Positions 35,249 through 43,290 of a stretch of DNA of 64,000 nucleotides are shown piece after piece. The stretch lies in assembly GCA_900542305.1 (NCBI GenBank), contig UQMU01000005.1, forward strand, positions 1-64,000. Reading direction: 5' to 3'. Within the stretch, counting starts at the first letter, position 1. Each line of letters begins with the position of its first letter. The DNA is from an uncultured Collinsella sp. Lineage in GTDB: Bacteria; Actinomycetota; Coriobacteriia; Coriobacteriales; Coriobacteriaceae. The notes under the pieces are model-generated. The model saw only the letters and a program-made list of their open reading frames with translations. It was not told the DNA's origin and ran no database searches. The position numbers and the translations under genes are program-made.

Positions 35249-37267
35249 ATGTATTGCACCAAGTGCGGAGCTCAGATACCCGATGGCTCCACGTTTTGCA
35301 CGAGCTGCGGCGCTCGCGTGGGCGGAGTTGAGGACCGGGCGGAGCCTGTGGCGTTTCCGGTAGGGGATGCGCCGTCGTCCGCTCCTGTGGGACAGCAAGC
35401 TCCTCAGGGTGCCCCGGTTCATATGGCGGCGCAGTCTCGTTATGAGGAGCCTATGACCGAGCCTGCTGAGACCGCTCAATCGTTTGTTCCGACGCCGCAG
35501 CCCAAGAAGCCCAAGCACAGGGGCCGTATCGTCGCTGCCGTTATCGGCGGTGTTGCCGTTGTCGCCATCGTAGTGGCAATCGTCGTCGTGCCGCGCATCG
35601 GCTCGTCGTCCGAGGTGACTTCGGGCGGCAAGGGCTACGTTGTCTGCGCGTGCGAGACTAAAGTGCTGCCCAAGAACAGCAAGGGCAAAAAGCTCAAGAG
35701 CTATACCGTCGAGCTGGCGCCGGTGTCTGGCAAGGGCAAGAGCTACACCATCAAAGTGGATGGCGAGGACGGCTTTGTCATGGAGGACTTTGGCGAGCTG
35801 CCCGACCAGAAGTACCAGATGACCATCACCTCGGGCAAGGGTAAAAAGAAGAGCACGACCACCATGAAGGTCGACTACGCCAAGGAAGGCTCGGACGCTC
35901 CCAAGAACGTTGAGCTCACGCAGTCCAAGAAGGAGGCCAAGGCCTCTGCCAAGGCGGCGGTCAAGACGGCAAACGAGCTGTTCACCGATAAGATTTTCGA
36001 GTACCAGAAAAAGTACGGCGAGGGCGAGGCTGTCGAGTTCGATGAATATGCGCATGGAGCCCAGGGCGTGGCTTACGCTAAGCTCATTGACTTTGATGGT
36101 GATGGCCAAGATGAACTGCTGATTGAGTATTCGGATGAGCCAGTGGACCGTGAGGATCAGGCCGTCGCTGCACATCTCGAAGTTTGGGCGTATAAAGATG
36201 GCGATATTAAAAAGGTATATTCGCCGGAGGTGAACGTGTCCGCTCAAGAAGCGTGTGTGTCTATCTGGCTTTGTGAATACGAAGGCAAGATTGGATTTGA
36301 ACAATGGTTCGACCATGGGACGGCGATTAAACAAAGCGACGTCTCTGGCGAGAGTGGGCCTTCTGCCCACGAATACCAGGTTAATTTTATTGGATATGAC
36401 GGCAAGTCATTTAAAGCCATGACCGACCTTGTTGCCTCGAACGAAGTCGACTATGCCTTTTTAGGCGAGAATAGTGTCTTGTATGCGGACGAGAACTCGG
36501 TTAACAGAAGCATCGCAACGGTTGCCACGACGCTGGAGCAGCTGAAGTCGAAGGACTCTGACGATGCGCGGGTGGGCTACGAGGCCGTCTCTGCCACGCA
36601 GGATGTCGACTTTACGGCTGCGGTTGGCGAAGGCCCGCTGAACCCGTCCCCCGATGACACGTGCCAGATCACGGCTACGTGGACCTATCCTCAGGTAAAG
36701 GGCCAGGGCGTGGGCGTCGCCAAGTTTAACAAGGATATGGTCCAGCTCGTCGCGGATACGCTCGACGCGAGCAAACAGGCCTCGATGGATGACGAGGACA
36801 GCCGCGTGACCATGATGTACACCGCCGAGATTGTCTCGATCGATGGCGATATTGCCTGCGTGCGCACGTTTACCGACAGCTATCAACCTCCGTATCGATC
36901 GGAACGGGTGACGAGGTCGGCGTACTACAACCTCAAGACGGGTGAACAGGTTTCGCTCGAGGACTCACTTGCGCAGCATGGGCTCTCGTTCGATACCCTC
37001 AAGAGTGAAGCCAAGCAGGCAATTAAGACGGCAAAGCCGGATATGGACTCTGTGTCCGAAGACAACATCGACGATGACGATAACTACACCGAGGATCATT
37101 TCTACTACGACGGCAAGGGCTATATCATCACCCTCGATACTGGCGAGTTTGACTGCATGGCATGGGATACCCACGACTTGGTTGCGCACGCCTTCGACTC
37201 GAGCTATTCCTGCGGCCAGGATGTAACGCCCGAGCGAGCCAAGGCCACGTACGTACCCAATGAGTAA
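35249..37267 (+). CDS. Zinc-ribbon membrane-anchored protein, unknown function
   Basis: 672 residues from ATG 35249 after GGGAG. The N-terminal zinc ribbon is CTKCG..IPDGSTFCTSCG (residues 3-25). A Gln/Pro-rich cytoplasmic linker leads to one membrane helix (about residues 92-112, IVAAVIGGVAVVAIVVAIVVV), and a large extracellular part follows. The outer part has a beta-rich section up to about residue 230, a helical acidic segment and a C-terminal half of a DUF3298/RsiV-like character (YYNLKTGEQVSLEDSL). Two related zinc-ribbon proteins occur elsewhere in the window. It may sense or modify the envelope; no enzyme motif is visible. Confidence 0.7.
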   Translation: MYCTKCGAQIPDGSTFCTSCGARVGGVEDRAEPVAFPVGDAPSSAPVGQQAPQGAPVHMAAQSRYEEPMTEPAETAQSFVPTPQPKKPKHRGRIVAAVIGGVAVVAIVVAIVVVPRIGSSSEVTSGGKGYVVCACETKVLPKNSKGKKLKSYTVELAPVSGKGKSYTIKVDGEDGFVMEDFGELPDQKYQMTITSGKGKKKSTTTMKVDYAKEGSDAPKNVELTQSKKEAKASAKAAVKTANELFTDKIFEYQKKYGEGEAVEFDEYAHGAQGVAYAKLIDFDGDGQDELLIEYSDEPVDREDQAVAAHLEVWAYKDGDIKKVYSPEVNVSAQEACVSIWLCEYEGKIGFEQWFDHGTAIKQSDVSGESGPSAHEYQVNFIGYDGKSFKAMTDLVASNEVDYAFLGENSVLYADENSVNRSIATVATTLEQLKSKDSDDARVGYEAVSATQDVDFTAAVGEGPLNPSPDDTCQITATWTYPQVKGQGVGVAKFNKDMVQLVADTLDASKQASMDDEDSRVTMMYTAEIVSIDGDIACVRTFTDSYQPPYRSERVTRSAYYNLKTGEQVSLEDSLAQHGLSFDTLKSEAKQAIKTAKPDMDSVSEDNIDDDDNYTEDHFYYDGKGYIITLDTGEFDCMAWDTHDLVAHAFDSSYSCGQDVTPERAKATYVPNE

Positions 37268-37294
37268 GGTGGACCGCGAGGGATAAATTGAACA

Positions 37295-37335
37295 GTCCCC
37301 GGTGGCGCAAAACACAGCGCCGCCGGGGATTTTTT
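37295..37335 (+). terminator. Terminator of the zinc-ribbon gene
   Basis: Thirteen-base stem (37296-37308 with 37317-37329, one mismatch) followed by TTTTTT. Confidence 0.85.
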
Positions 37336-37355
37336 CCTCCGTCCCCAAGGGATCA
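37336..37355 (+). repeat. 20-bp dispersed motif copy
   Basis: cctccgtccccaagggatca. It is identical to the minus strand at 13953-13972, and close copies lie at 14018-14037 and 35120-35139. Three of these sites directly follow a terminator. Confidence 0.7.
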
Positions 37356-37592
37356 TTAGCCGCGCTGGAGGCCGAAGAGTTTGGCGTTGCGCTCGGCGAC
37401 CATCATGTTGATGTCGGCGATTTCCATCTCGCCGTCAATGTAGGGCTGGTAGGTGCCATATGGATCGCCGGCTCCCAAGCTGCAGCTTCCGCAGTTGTCG
37501 CAGCTGCCGTTGCCGCAGCCCGCGAGTGCTAGCTTGATGATCTCCTCACGTTCGGCACGCGTCGTGTCCTTGATGAGTTTGCTTTTTGCCAT
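37356..37592 (-). CDS. Small Cys-rich conserved protein, unknown function
   Basis: 78 residues from ATG 37592, with GAGG seven bases upstream; a longer frame to 37664 has no ribosome site. A basic/acidic N-terminus (MAKSKLIKDTTRAEREE) leads to a cysteine cluster CGNGSCDNCGSC around residues 30-41, followed by DPYGTYQPYIDGEMEIADIN. The cluster could bind a metal or iron-sulfur centre. No membrane segment or signal peptide is present. The family is not recognised. It is divergent from the 318-residue membrane protein that follows. Confidence 0.65.
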   Translation of the reverse strand: MAKSKLIKDTTRAEREEIIKLALAGCGNGSCDNCGSCSLGAGDPYGTYQPYIDGEMEIADINMMVAERNAKLFGLQRG

Positions 37593-37730
37593 GGCATATC
37601 CTCGATTCGCTTGTGACCGTCGGCCGCGCATGTCTTGTAGATACCGGCGGGCTTTGCCCATCATAGGCTTTTGCGCGGGTAGAATGCATGGATAACTTGA
37701 TGCTTACGGGCGACGGAAAGGAATCGTTGC

Positions 37731-38687
37731 ATGGACCAGGATAAGACGACCGTAATGGGTGGCTACGACTCCCCGCGGACGGGCAATGGCGCCGATGAGA
37801 CCCGCGTCGTGCCGAATCCCGGCTACGCTGCTCCCGATACGACGCAGGCGTCGGCCGATCCCACGCGCGTTGTGAATTACGGAAACGCAGCGCAGGACCC
37901 GTATGGCGCCTCGTCGCAGAGCCCCTACGGCAACGCGGCGGCAGACCCTTATGATGACCTGCTGCAAAATCCCATTCCGCAACCTCAGCAGACGACCTAT
38001 ATGCCGCGCACGGCACAGCCGCGCTACGAGTCGCGCGACCGATATGCGCGCGAGCCGTATCGTGAGTATCCCAAGTCCATCCCTCAGTATGGCGAGGACG
38101 AGGAGAAGAAGCCTTCGCGTTCGTCGAGCGTGGTCAAGAAAATCCTGATCGTTCTGGCGATCTTCTTTGCCTTGTCGGTTGTGTTTGCCATCGTGTCGGG
38201 CATGCTCAACAAGCGGGGTGCCACGACTGATACCACGGCCGAGCAGACCGAGACTACCCAGTCCGGCACCGTCGACCTGAGCGATATCCCGGGTCAGTAC
38301 TGGTCCAACGCCAAGAAGCTCCTCAAGTCGCGCGGGGCCGATCTTTCGAATGCCGTGATTCTGACCGACGACGGCTCGACGCCCGTTGTCGATGCCAACT
38401 GGGTTGTGACGTCTGTCTACTATAACGACAACGGTAACCTCGAGATTCAGCTCACGCGCAAGGACGGCTCGTCGGGTGATGCGTCCGGCGACCAGGGCGG
38501 CGCGGACAGCTCGAGCTCCAACACGCTGGAGGACCTGAGCAACAAGGCCCAGGAGCTTGGGAACAAGGCCCAAGAGCTGGGTGACACGGCTCAGAATCTC
38601 GGCGATACCGCACAGAACCTGGGCGATATGGCAACGAACGCCTGGGATGCCCTGCAAAACGGCATTTCGGGCGCACAGGGGAATTAG
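37731..38687 (+). CDS. Single-pass membrane protein, unknown function
   Basis: 318 residues. The first 135 residues are low-complexity, rich in Pro, Tyr, Asp and Arg, and presumably cytoplasmic. A membrane helix follows (KKILIVLAIFFALSVVFAIV, about 137-156). Outside is a small folded part of about 65 residues (DIPGQYWSNAKKLLKSRGAD to LEIQLTRKDG), somewhat PASTA-like. The C-terminus is a helical repeat of seven residues (NKAQELG, DTAQNLG). AAAGGA precedes the ATG. A TAGAAT -10 lies at 37679-37684. Function unknown. Confidence 0.7.
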   Translation: MDQDKTTVMGGYDSPRTGNGADETRVVPNPGYAAPDTTQASADPTRVVNYGNAAQDPYGASSQSPYGNAAADPYDDLLQNPIPQPQQTTYMPRTAQPRYESRDRYAREPYREYPKSIPQYGEDEEKKPSRSSSVVKKILIVLAIFFALSVVFAIVSGMLNKRGATTDTTAEQTETTQSGTVDLSDIPGQYWSNAKKLLKSRGADLSNAVILTDDGSTPVVDANWVVTSVYYNDNGNLEIQLTRKDGSSGDASGDQGGADSSSSNTLEDLSNKAQELGNKAQELGDTAQNLGDTAQNLGDMATNAWDALQNGISGAQGN

Positions 38688-38722
38688 CGGTCGAGCGGCT
38701 AGAGCCTTAGCAGTGCAAGCAA

Positions 38723-38788
38723 AAACGGGACGCAGGATCGCGTGACCGGGCGCGTAGGCGCGTTGGTCGGCGGTCCTGCGTCCCGTTT
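38723..38788 (-). terminator. Terminator of the cation transporter gene
   Basis: A 15-bp perfect inverted repeat (38723-38737 with 38774-38788) with a 36-base loop. On the minus strand it runs into TTTTTGC. It may also stop the plus-strand gene that converges here. Confidence 0.65.
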
Positions 38789-38797
38789 CGCTGTCGA

Positions 38798-39979
38798 TTA
38801 CAGCTGCTCGGCCGGACGGTCGGGCGAGCTGAAGCCCGAGTCAAATGTGACGACGCACGAGACATCGGGCCGGCGCTCGTGCACGATGCGTGTGACGAGC
38901 GCCAGCAGCTCCTCGTCGGATATGTCAAAGCCGTCGGGACGCACCAGGTCAAACGAAACGAACCCGTCGTGCTCGTGCAGGTCGTGGATGGAGAGCGCGG
39001 GGTCGATCTGCATGATGCCGCGCTTGACCCAGCCGCGCAGGTCGTCGCCGGTGGTGGCGATGGGGTCGCAGTGTAGCGTGATGTCGATGCCCATCTGCCG
39101 TTTGATATCGTGCTCAATGGTGTCCAGAATCTCGTGGTGCTCAAAGGCATCGCCCTCGCCGGGCATTTCCACGTGTGCGCTGGCAAACTGGCGGCCGGGA
39201 CCGTAGTCGTGCACCATGAGGTCGTGCGTGCCTAGGACCTGAGGATACGACATGATCTTGTCGCGGATTGCCTGGACGAGCTTGGGGTCGGGCGCTTGTC
39301 CCAACAGCGGGCTGATGGCGTCGCGCACCAGGCCCATGCCGCTGATGCAGATGAAGATGCCCACGCCCAGGCCTGCCCAGCCATCGAGGTCAAAGCCTGT
39401 CGTTTGCGAAATAAGCGCCGCCGCCAAGACCGAGCCCGAGGTGATGACATCGTTTTTGGAGTCCTGCGCCGTGGCGATGAGTGTCTCCGAGTCGATGCGG
39501 TTGCCCAGCGTGCGGTTGAACGCCGCCATCCAAAACTTGACGAGCATGGACAGGACAAGGGCTGCCATGGAGAGCACCGAATACGCGGTGGGGGAGGGCT
39601 TGATGATCTTGGTGACCGACTCCAGGATCAGGTTGATGCCGACGGCGCAAACCAGGACGGCGACAACCAAGCCAGCGAGGTACTCGTAACGGCCGTGGCC
39701 ATAGGGGTGACCTTCGTCGGCCGGGCGGCTGGCAAGGCGAAATCCGAGCAGGCTCACGATGTTGCTCGAGGCGTCGGAAAGGTTGTTGAAGGCATCGGCG
39801 ATAAGCGAGACGGAGCCCGCGAGCAGACCAGCTATGCCCTTGGCCAGGCACAGCGTGATGTTGAGCCCGATGCAGATGAGGCTTGCGGCAAAACCCGCGT
39901 TAGTGCGACAGGTTGTATCGACCGGCTCGCCCTCGCTGCCGGGAACAAGCGTATGTACCAGCCGATTTACAAATAGCAT
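38798..39979 (-). CDS. Cation diffusion facilitator family transporter
   Basis: 393 residues from ATG 39979, seven bases after GAGGAC; upstream ATG codons lack a ribosome site. It exports divalent metals such as zinc, iron or manganese against protons. Six membrane helices are visible. The transport site motifs are SLIADAFNNLSDA in helix 2 and TAQDSKNDVITS in helix 5, and PADEGHPYGHGRYEYL follows helix 2. The cytoplasmic C-terminal domain is about 180 residues, longer than the minimal family, and rich in His and Asp. Metal specificity cannot be read reliably. Confidence 0.93.
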   Translation of the reverse strand: MLFVNRLVHTLVPGSEGEPVDTTCRTNAGFAASLICIGLNITLCLAKGIAGLLAGSVSLIADAFNNLSDASSNIVSLLGFRLASRPADEGHPYGHGRYEYLAGLVVAVLVCAVGINLILESVTKIIKPSPTAYSVLSMAALVLSMLVKFWMAAFNRTLGNRIDSETLIATAQDSKNDVITSGSVLAAALISQTTGFDLDGWAGLGVGIFICISGMGLVRDAISPLLGQAPDPKLVQAIRDKIMSYPQVLGTHDLMVHDYGPGRQFASAHVEMPGEGDAFEHHEILDTIEHDIKRQMGIDITLHCDPIATTGDDLRGWVKRGIMQIDPALSIHDLHEHDGFVSFDLVRPDGFDISDEELLALVTRIVHERRPDVSCVVTFDSGFSSPDRPAEQL

Positions 39980-40196
39980 AACGATCGTCCTCACAATCAT
40001 GTTTAAGGGGATAGTGTAGCTCGCGCAGACGCAACGTGTACCGATGCTCAGAAAATGCAGCAATGGTCTGCTGGCGCTAACGAGTGGGGCTTCCCGTCCG
40101 ACCGAGTGCTCCATTTTGGGCCACATGGGTATGGGCACGCACCGATTTGCTCGACATACTGAATGTCGACAGCCCTGTGCAAAGGAGGACGTTTCC

Positions 40197-41531
40197 ATGG
40201 ACGAGATGTTTGTCATTAAATGCCAAAACTGCGGCGGCCCCATGTATTCGCATCAGGCAAAGCGCAGCTTTGAGTGCGCCTATTGCGAAACGGTTATTCC
40301 GTGGCAAGCGGACGCCGGGGAGCCCAAGAGCGCCCTGGGCATTCGTCATACGCCACTGACGGTGGTTGACGGGCTGCTCAAGCTCACGCACGTCTCGCAG
40401 CTCGAGCGCCCAGAGGACCCGGACTGGTATTTCTTCAATTCGTACTGGCGCAATCAGTCGGTCCTGGAGCATCTGCTGTGGGAAGATCGCGGAACGGCGC
40501 AGGAGTTCCAAGAGGCGACGCACGTGAGCATTCCCTGCCCCTTCTGCGGCGCGTCCTTTGAGGGCGAGTCCACTCAGCGCGTGTTTGAGTGCCCGTCCTG
40601 CGGCAACAAGATTGGCGTGGCTGACCTGCTCAAGCCCGGTACGTTTAGCAAGCGACTGACCATGGGCGTTGGTGCGGAGTATGTACCTGAGCAGGGTATT
40701 CCCTGCGAAATCTCGCCGCAGCAGGCATGTGCCAACGCGCTGCAGCTGGTGCGCCAGTACCCGGACGCTTTTGCCGGTCACGACGTGGAAGACGCGATCC
40801 AAAACGACATGATGCTCTTCTACTTCCCCATGGCGCTCGCGGACCTGCGCATGATGGCGTCCTTCCCGGGCAAGGGCTTGAGCAAGGAGACCTTGGTGTA
40901 CTACGAGGTGCTCGACTGGGCGTATCCCAGGGCAAACTACCTGGACGTTCGCCTTATGGGCATTTTGGAGCCGTGGGACTTTGCCAAGGTTGGGCCGTTT
41001 GACCCGGCCATGCAGGAAGGTGACTTCCGCGTTGTCTCAGTCGATGCTTCCACCAAGGACCAGGTGGTCATTGATAAGCTGGCGCTCGACATTGCCGGCA
41101 ACGATGCCGAGGCGACCCTGGGGCTCAATAAAAAGAGCATCCGCGCTTGGGCGCGCAAGGCTCGCAAACATAAGGACGGCCTGGTGATGGTGCCGGTCTA
41201 CTTTGTCGATCGCCCGGCGTCGGATAGCCGCGATGGCGAGCAGGTGCGCATCGCCGTGAACGGCCAGACGGGTCGCGCGGCGGCGGTGGTGTTTAGCGAC
41301 AAGCGCGAGACGCATGTGGTGGCACCGCTCAATCCCAACGTGATGCTGTCGAGCGAAAGCACCGTGCACGCCACGCCCATCGAGGTCAAATACGTTAAAT
41401 CGCCCTTCCTATACCAGATCGTGCGCCGTGGAGGCGGCGAGCAACCGCGCCAGGTGGCAGCGGCGGAGGGTTCCTACCGAGAGGAGAAGCCCAAACGCAA
41501 GGGCCTGTTCGTCGCGATCTTTGGGAAGTAG
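40197..41531 (+). CDS. TFIIB-type zinc-ribbon protein, unknown function
   Basis: 444 residues from ATG 40197 after AAAGGAGG. Two zinc ribbons: CQNCG...CAYC at residues 9-29 and CPFCG...CPSCG at about 117-139. The remainder is a cytosolic globular region with no membrane helix, ending in a basic tail EEKPKRKGLFVAIFGK. Similar proteins in Gram-positive genomes are only described as TFIIB-type zinc ribbon proteins; the fold of the middle is not recognised. It is divergent from the cation transporter. Confidence 0.75.
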   Translation: MDEMFVIKCQNCGGPMYSHQAKRSFECAYCETVIPWQADAGEPKSALGIRHTPLTVVDGLLKLTHVSQLERPEDPDWYFFNSYWRNQSVLEHLLWEDRGTAQEFQEATHVSIPCPFCGASFEGESTQRVFECPSCGNKIGVADLLKPGTFSKRLTMGVGAEYVPEQGIPCEISPQQACANALQLVRQYPDAFAGHDVEDAIQNDMMLFYFPMALADLRMMASFPGKGLSKETLVYYEVLDWAYPRANYLDVRLMGILEPWDFAKVGPFDPAMQEGDFRVVSVDASTKDQVVIDKLALDIAGNDAEATLGLNKKSIRAWARKARKHKDGLVMVPVYFVDRPASDSRDGEQVRIAVNGQTGRAAAVVFSDKRETHVVAPLNPNVMLSSESTVHATPIEVKYVKSPFLYQIVRRGGGEQPRQVAAAEGSYREEKPKRKGLFVAIFGK

Positions 41532-41671
41532 GGAGTAGTGCCGGTTGGCGTCGTAACATGAAAGCCAGGGGCATGGGGCAGCTCACAGGAGTGCGGGCTG
41601 CCGTCTGATTGTTTGAGAGTGCCAGATGTAAATAAACAGTGGAGCGGCTGCAAAAGAGCCGCCTCACTGGG

Positions 41672-41777
41672 TAAAATCAGGTTGTGCCGCGGAACCCGCT
41701 CCTCAGCTGCTCAAACTTTGGAGACGCGGGCAACGCAGGTGCAATTGTCTTGAGGGCCGGGTGCAACCGGCCCTTTC
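41672..41777 (+). ncRNA. Candidate antisense RNA of a type I toxin-like locus
   Basis: A TAAAAT -10 (41672-41677) is followed by about 75 bases without a coding frame and then a terminator hairpin (41754-41760 with 41767-41773, TTTCT). The first part (gggtaaaatc, then tgccgcggaacccgc and gcgggcaacgc) recurs on the opposite strand at 41921-41960, in front of the 30-residue frame, so the two transcripts would converge and share related 5' ends. Confidence 0.35.
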
Positions 41778-41798
41778 TATGACTCCCTTCGCTATCCG

Positions 41799-41891
41799 TT
41801 ACTGCTTATATTCCCTCCACATCGAGTAGAGGTTCCGGGCAATGCCGGTCACATACATCGAGAGGCGCAGGATTTCAAGAAACAAGTTCAT
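41799..41891 (-). CDS. 30-residue hydrophobic small protein, possible type I toxin
   Basis: A frame from ATG 41891 to TAA 41799 encodes MNLFLEILRLSMYVTGIARN followed by LYSMWREYKQ. A GGGTGA lies five bases upstream, and a TAAAAT/TATAGG -10 region is about 60 bases upstream on the minus strand. It has a short amphipathic to hydrophobic helix and a charged end, as seen in small membrane toxins. The convergent RNA opposite supports a toxin/antitoxin reading. The family is not recognised, and chance cannot be excluded at this length. Confidence 0.4.
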   Translation of the reverse strand: MNLFLEILRLSMYVTGIARNLYSMWREYKQ

Positions 41892-42272
41892 AGGCTTCAC
41901 CCCAATCGGAGATCGGAGCGTTGCCCGCAGGCGGATTCCGCGGCAGGCAAGATTTTACCCTATACGCCGCAGCGGGGGATATCTGACCCCAGTGTTAGAG
42001 TGATGCCCATTTGCATGGATGACATTTGCATGGATGACCGGGCTATAATCGCGACATATCCTGGAGTTGAAATGCCACTGGGGATACGAGGGGGAGCCGG
42101 GGTTGGATGTTGGGGCTCAACGAAGCAAGTGGCGCTTCTGTCTTCTTGGGATCGGGGGTGTAAATCAGCCTGCGGCAATGAGCCCAGTTCTATTCGGGGC
42201 GCAGTGAGTCCCGAATCGAGCGTTCCTGGCTGCCATGCATGTCAGGTGAGGAAAGCCCACAGCGGCATCGCC
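41892..42272. other. Non-coding stretch with tandem repeat and promoter
   Basis: No convincing gene. Two adjacent copies of atttgcatggatgac (42009-42023, 42024-42038) lead into a perfect TATAAT (42044-42049) facing right. The next 200 bases have several small hairpins, such as attcggg/cccgaat and gaagc/gcttc, but no coding frame, so an unassigned RNA is possible. Confidence 0.4.
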
Positions 42273-42725
42273 TTACACGGCAGCGGGGACCTCTTTTGGA
42301 CGTCCCGCCTTTGGGGCGTCGGCGAGTCGTGCCTCGATGGAAGCTTTGGACACCATGCGCTTGGCGCCGTCCTTCCATGAATCCAACATTCCTGCATTTA
42401 TCAGTTGCGATACCCGTGCTGAGCTAACACCGAGCATACGTGCGGCATCCGCTGCGGTGACGGCGGGGATGTCGCCGAGCTCGCGGCTGACGGCCACGGC
42501 GATAATCTTGCCGCCGTGTTGTGGCTGGTGTCCAAAGTCCGGCGCGGGAAAATCGACGCCGCCCATAAGGTGATGGTCGACCATACATGCGAGAAAATCG
42601 GCGGCGCTTTCGACGGCGTCGTTTAGGTCGGATCCGAACGTTCCACCTCCGTCCAGCGAGCCACATGGCACGGCATCGACCATACCGTCCGAATCAAAGA
42701 ACTCGAATTCCCATACGTAAAGCAT
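42273..42725 (-). CDS. HicB-like protein with excisionase-type helix-turn-helix
   Basis: 150 residues. The N-terminal 70 residues resemble a HicB partial RNase H fold (MLYVWEFEFFDSDGMVDAVP, then DLNDAVESAADFL). A helix-turn-helix near residue 95-130 (VTAADAARMLGVSSARVSQL) closely matches that of the HipA-like protein at 8487. A strong GAGGAGG lies ahead of the ATG. HicB is the antitoxin of HicA, but no HicA-sized frame lies on either side, so it is solitary here. It may regulate its own promoter or be a relic. Confidence 0.65.
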   Translation of the reverse strand: MLYVWEFEFFDSDGMVDAVPCGSLDGGGTFGSDLNDAVESAADFLACMVDHHLMGGVDFPAPDFGHQPQHGGKIIAVAVSRELGDIPAVTAADAARMLGVSSARVSQLINAGMLDSWKDGAKRMVSKASIEARLADAPKAGRPKEVPAAV

Positions 42726-42928
42726 GTAAGGCCTCCTCTAATGGCGAATAATACGAGGCGTACTCCTAGAAGCATTGCCAGTCGCATCGATGCGGCTGAT
42801 CATGTCTATCTTAAAGCCTCGCACGGACTCGAATTTCAATGTCGCCTAGCGCCTTCGTGCAGGATTCCCGAAGTGACTAAAATGTGACCATAGAGGCAGT
42901 TTTAGCGAACCCCATGGGAGTGACACGC

Positions 42929-43198
42929 ATGGACAACAGCACCTTGTTGTTCCAGGACAAAGGTTCGGGCAGGTTTAAAGACGTCAAGATCTAGCCTAAC
43001 CGTATCGAGGTGCTCAAGAAGGGCACGTTTGGTGGCAAGCGCACCGAGATCGTTTACCTTAAGGACATCACGGGGGTCAACAGGATCAAGGGCCGCGACG
43101 TTTTTCTGCGCAATCGACTGTTAACCGCTTGCGTCTTTAGCCCGAGCAGTCGTGCGAAGGCCCAGGAGTTTGTTAACGCGCTGAACATGGTGATGTAG
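42929..43198 (+). pseudogene. PH-like/DUF4429-type gene interrupted by an amber codon
   Basis: From ATG 42929 (GGGAG nearby) the frame encodes MDNSTLLFQDKGSGRFKDVK and Ile, then TAG at 42992-42994. The same frame continues for 67 codons as PNRIEVLKKGTFGGKR and so on (YLKDITGVNRIKGRDVF, AQEFVNALNMVM) to a final TAG. The pattern of I.Y.DI.GV...F.NRL......AQEFVNAL is like bacterial PH/DUF4429 domains. A single base change of CAG or similar to TAG would explain the break. The gene has probably been lost recently. Confidence 0.7.
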
Positions 43199-43226
43199 CC
43201 GATAACGGCGTACGGGCCAAGGTGAA

Positions 43227-43261
43227 AATCGGGGCGCAGAACGGTATTCTGCGCCCCGATT
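43227..43261 (-). terminator. Terminator of the phospholipase-like gene
   Basis: Fourteen-base perfect stem (43227-43240 with 43248-43261) followed on the minus strand by TTTTC. Confidence 0.8.
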
Positions 43262-43290
43262 GAGTTGATGCGCCCAAAAGACTGGCTTGC

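Noticed and set aside
42240..42270. Sequence gaggaaagccc, similar to the conserved RNase P RNA segment
   Set aside because: The other conserved RNase P parts are absent around it and it adjoins a coding gene.
42738..42839. 33-codon TTG-started frame just upstream of the HicB-like gene
   Set aside because: It has no ribosome site or recognisable product; a leader peptide is possible but unsupported.
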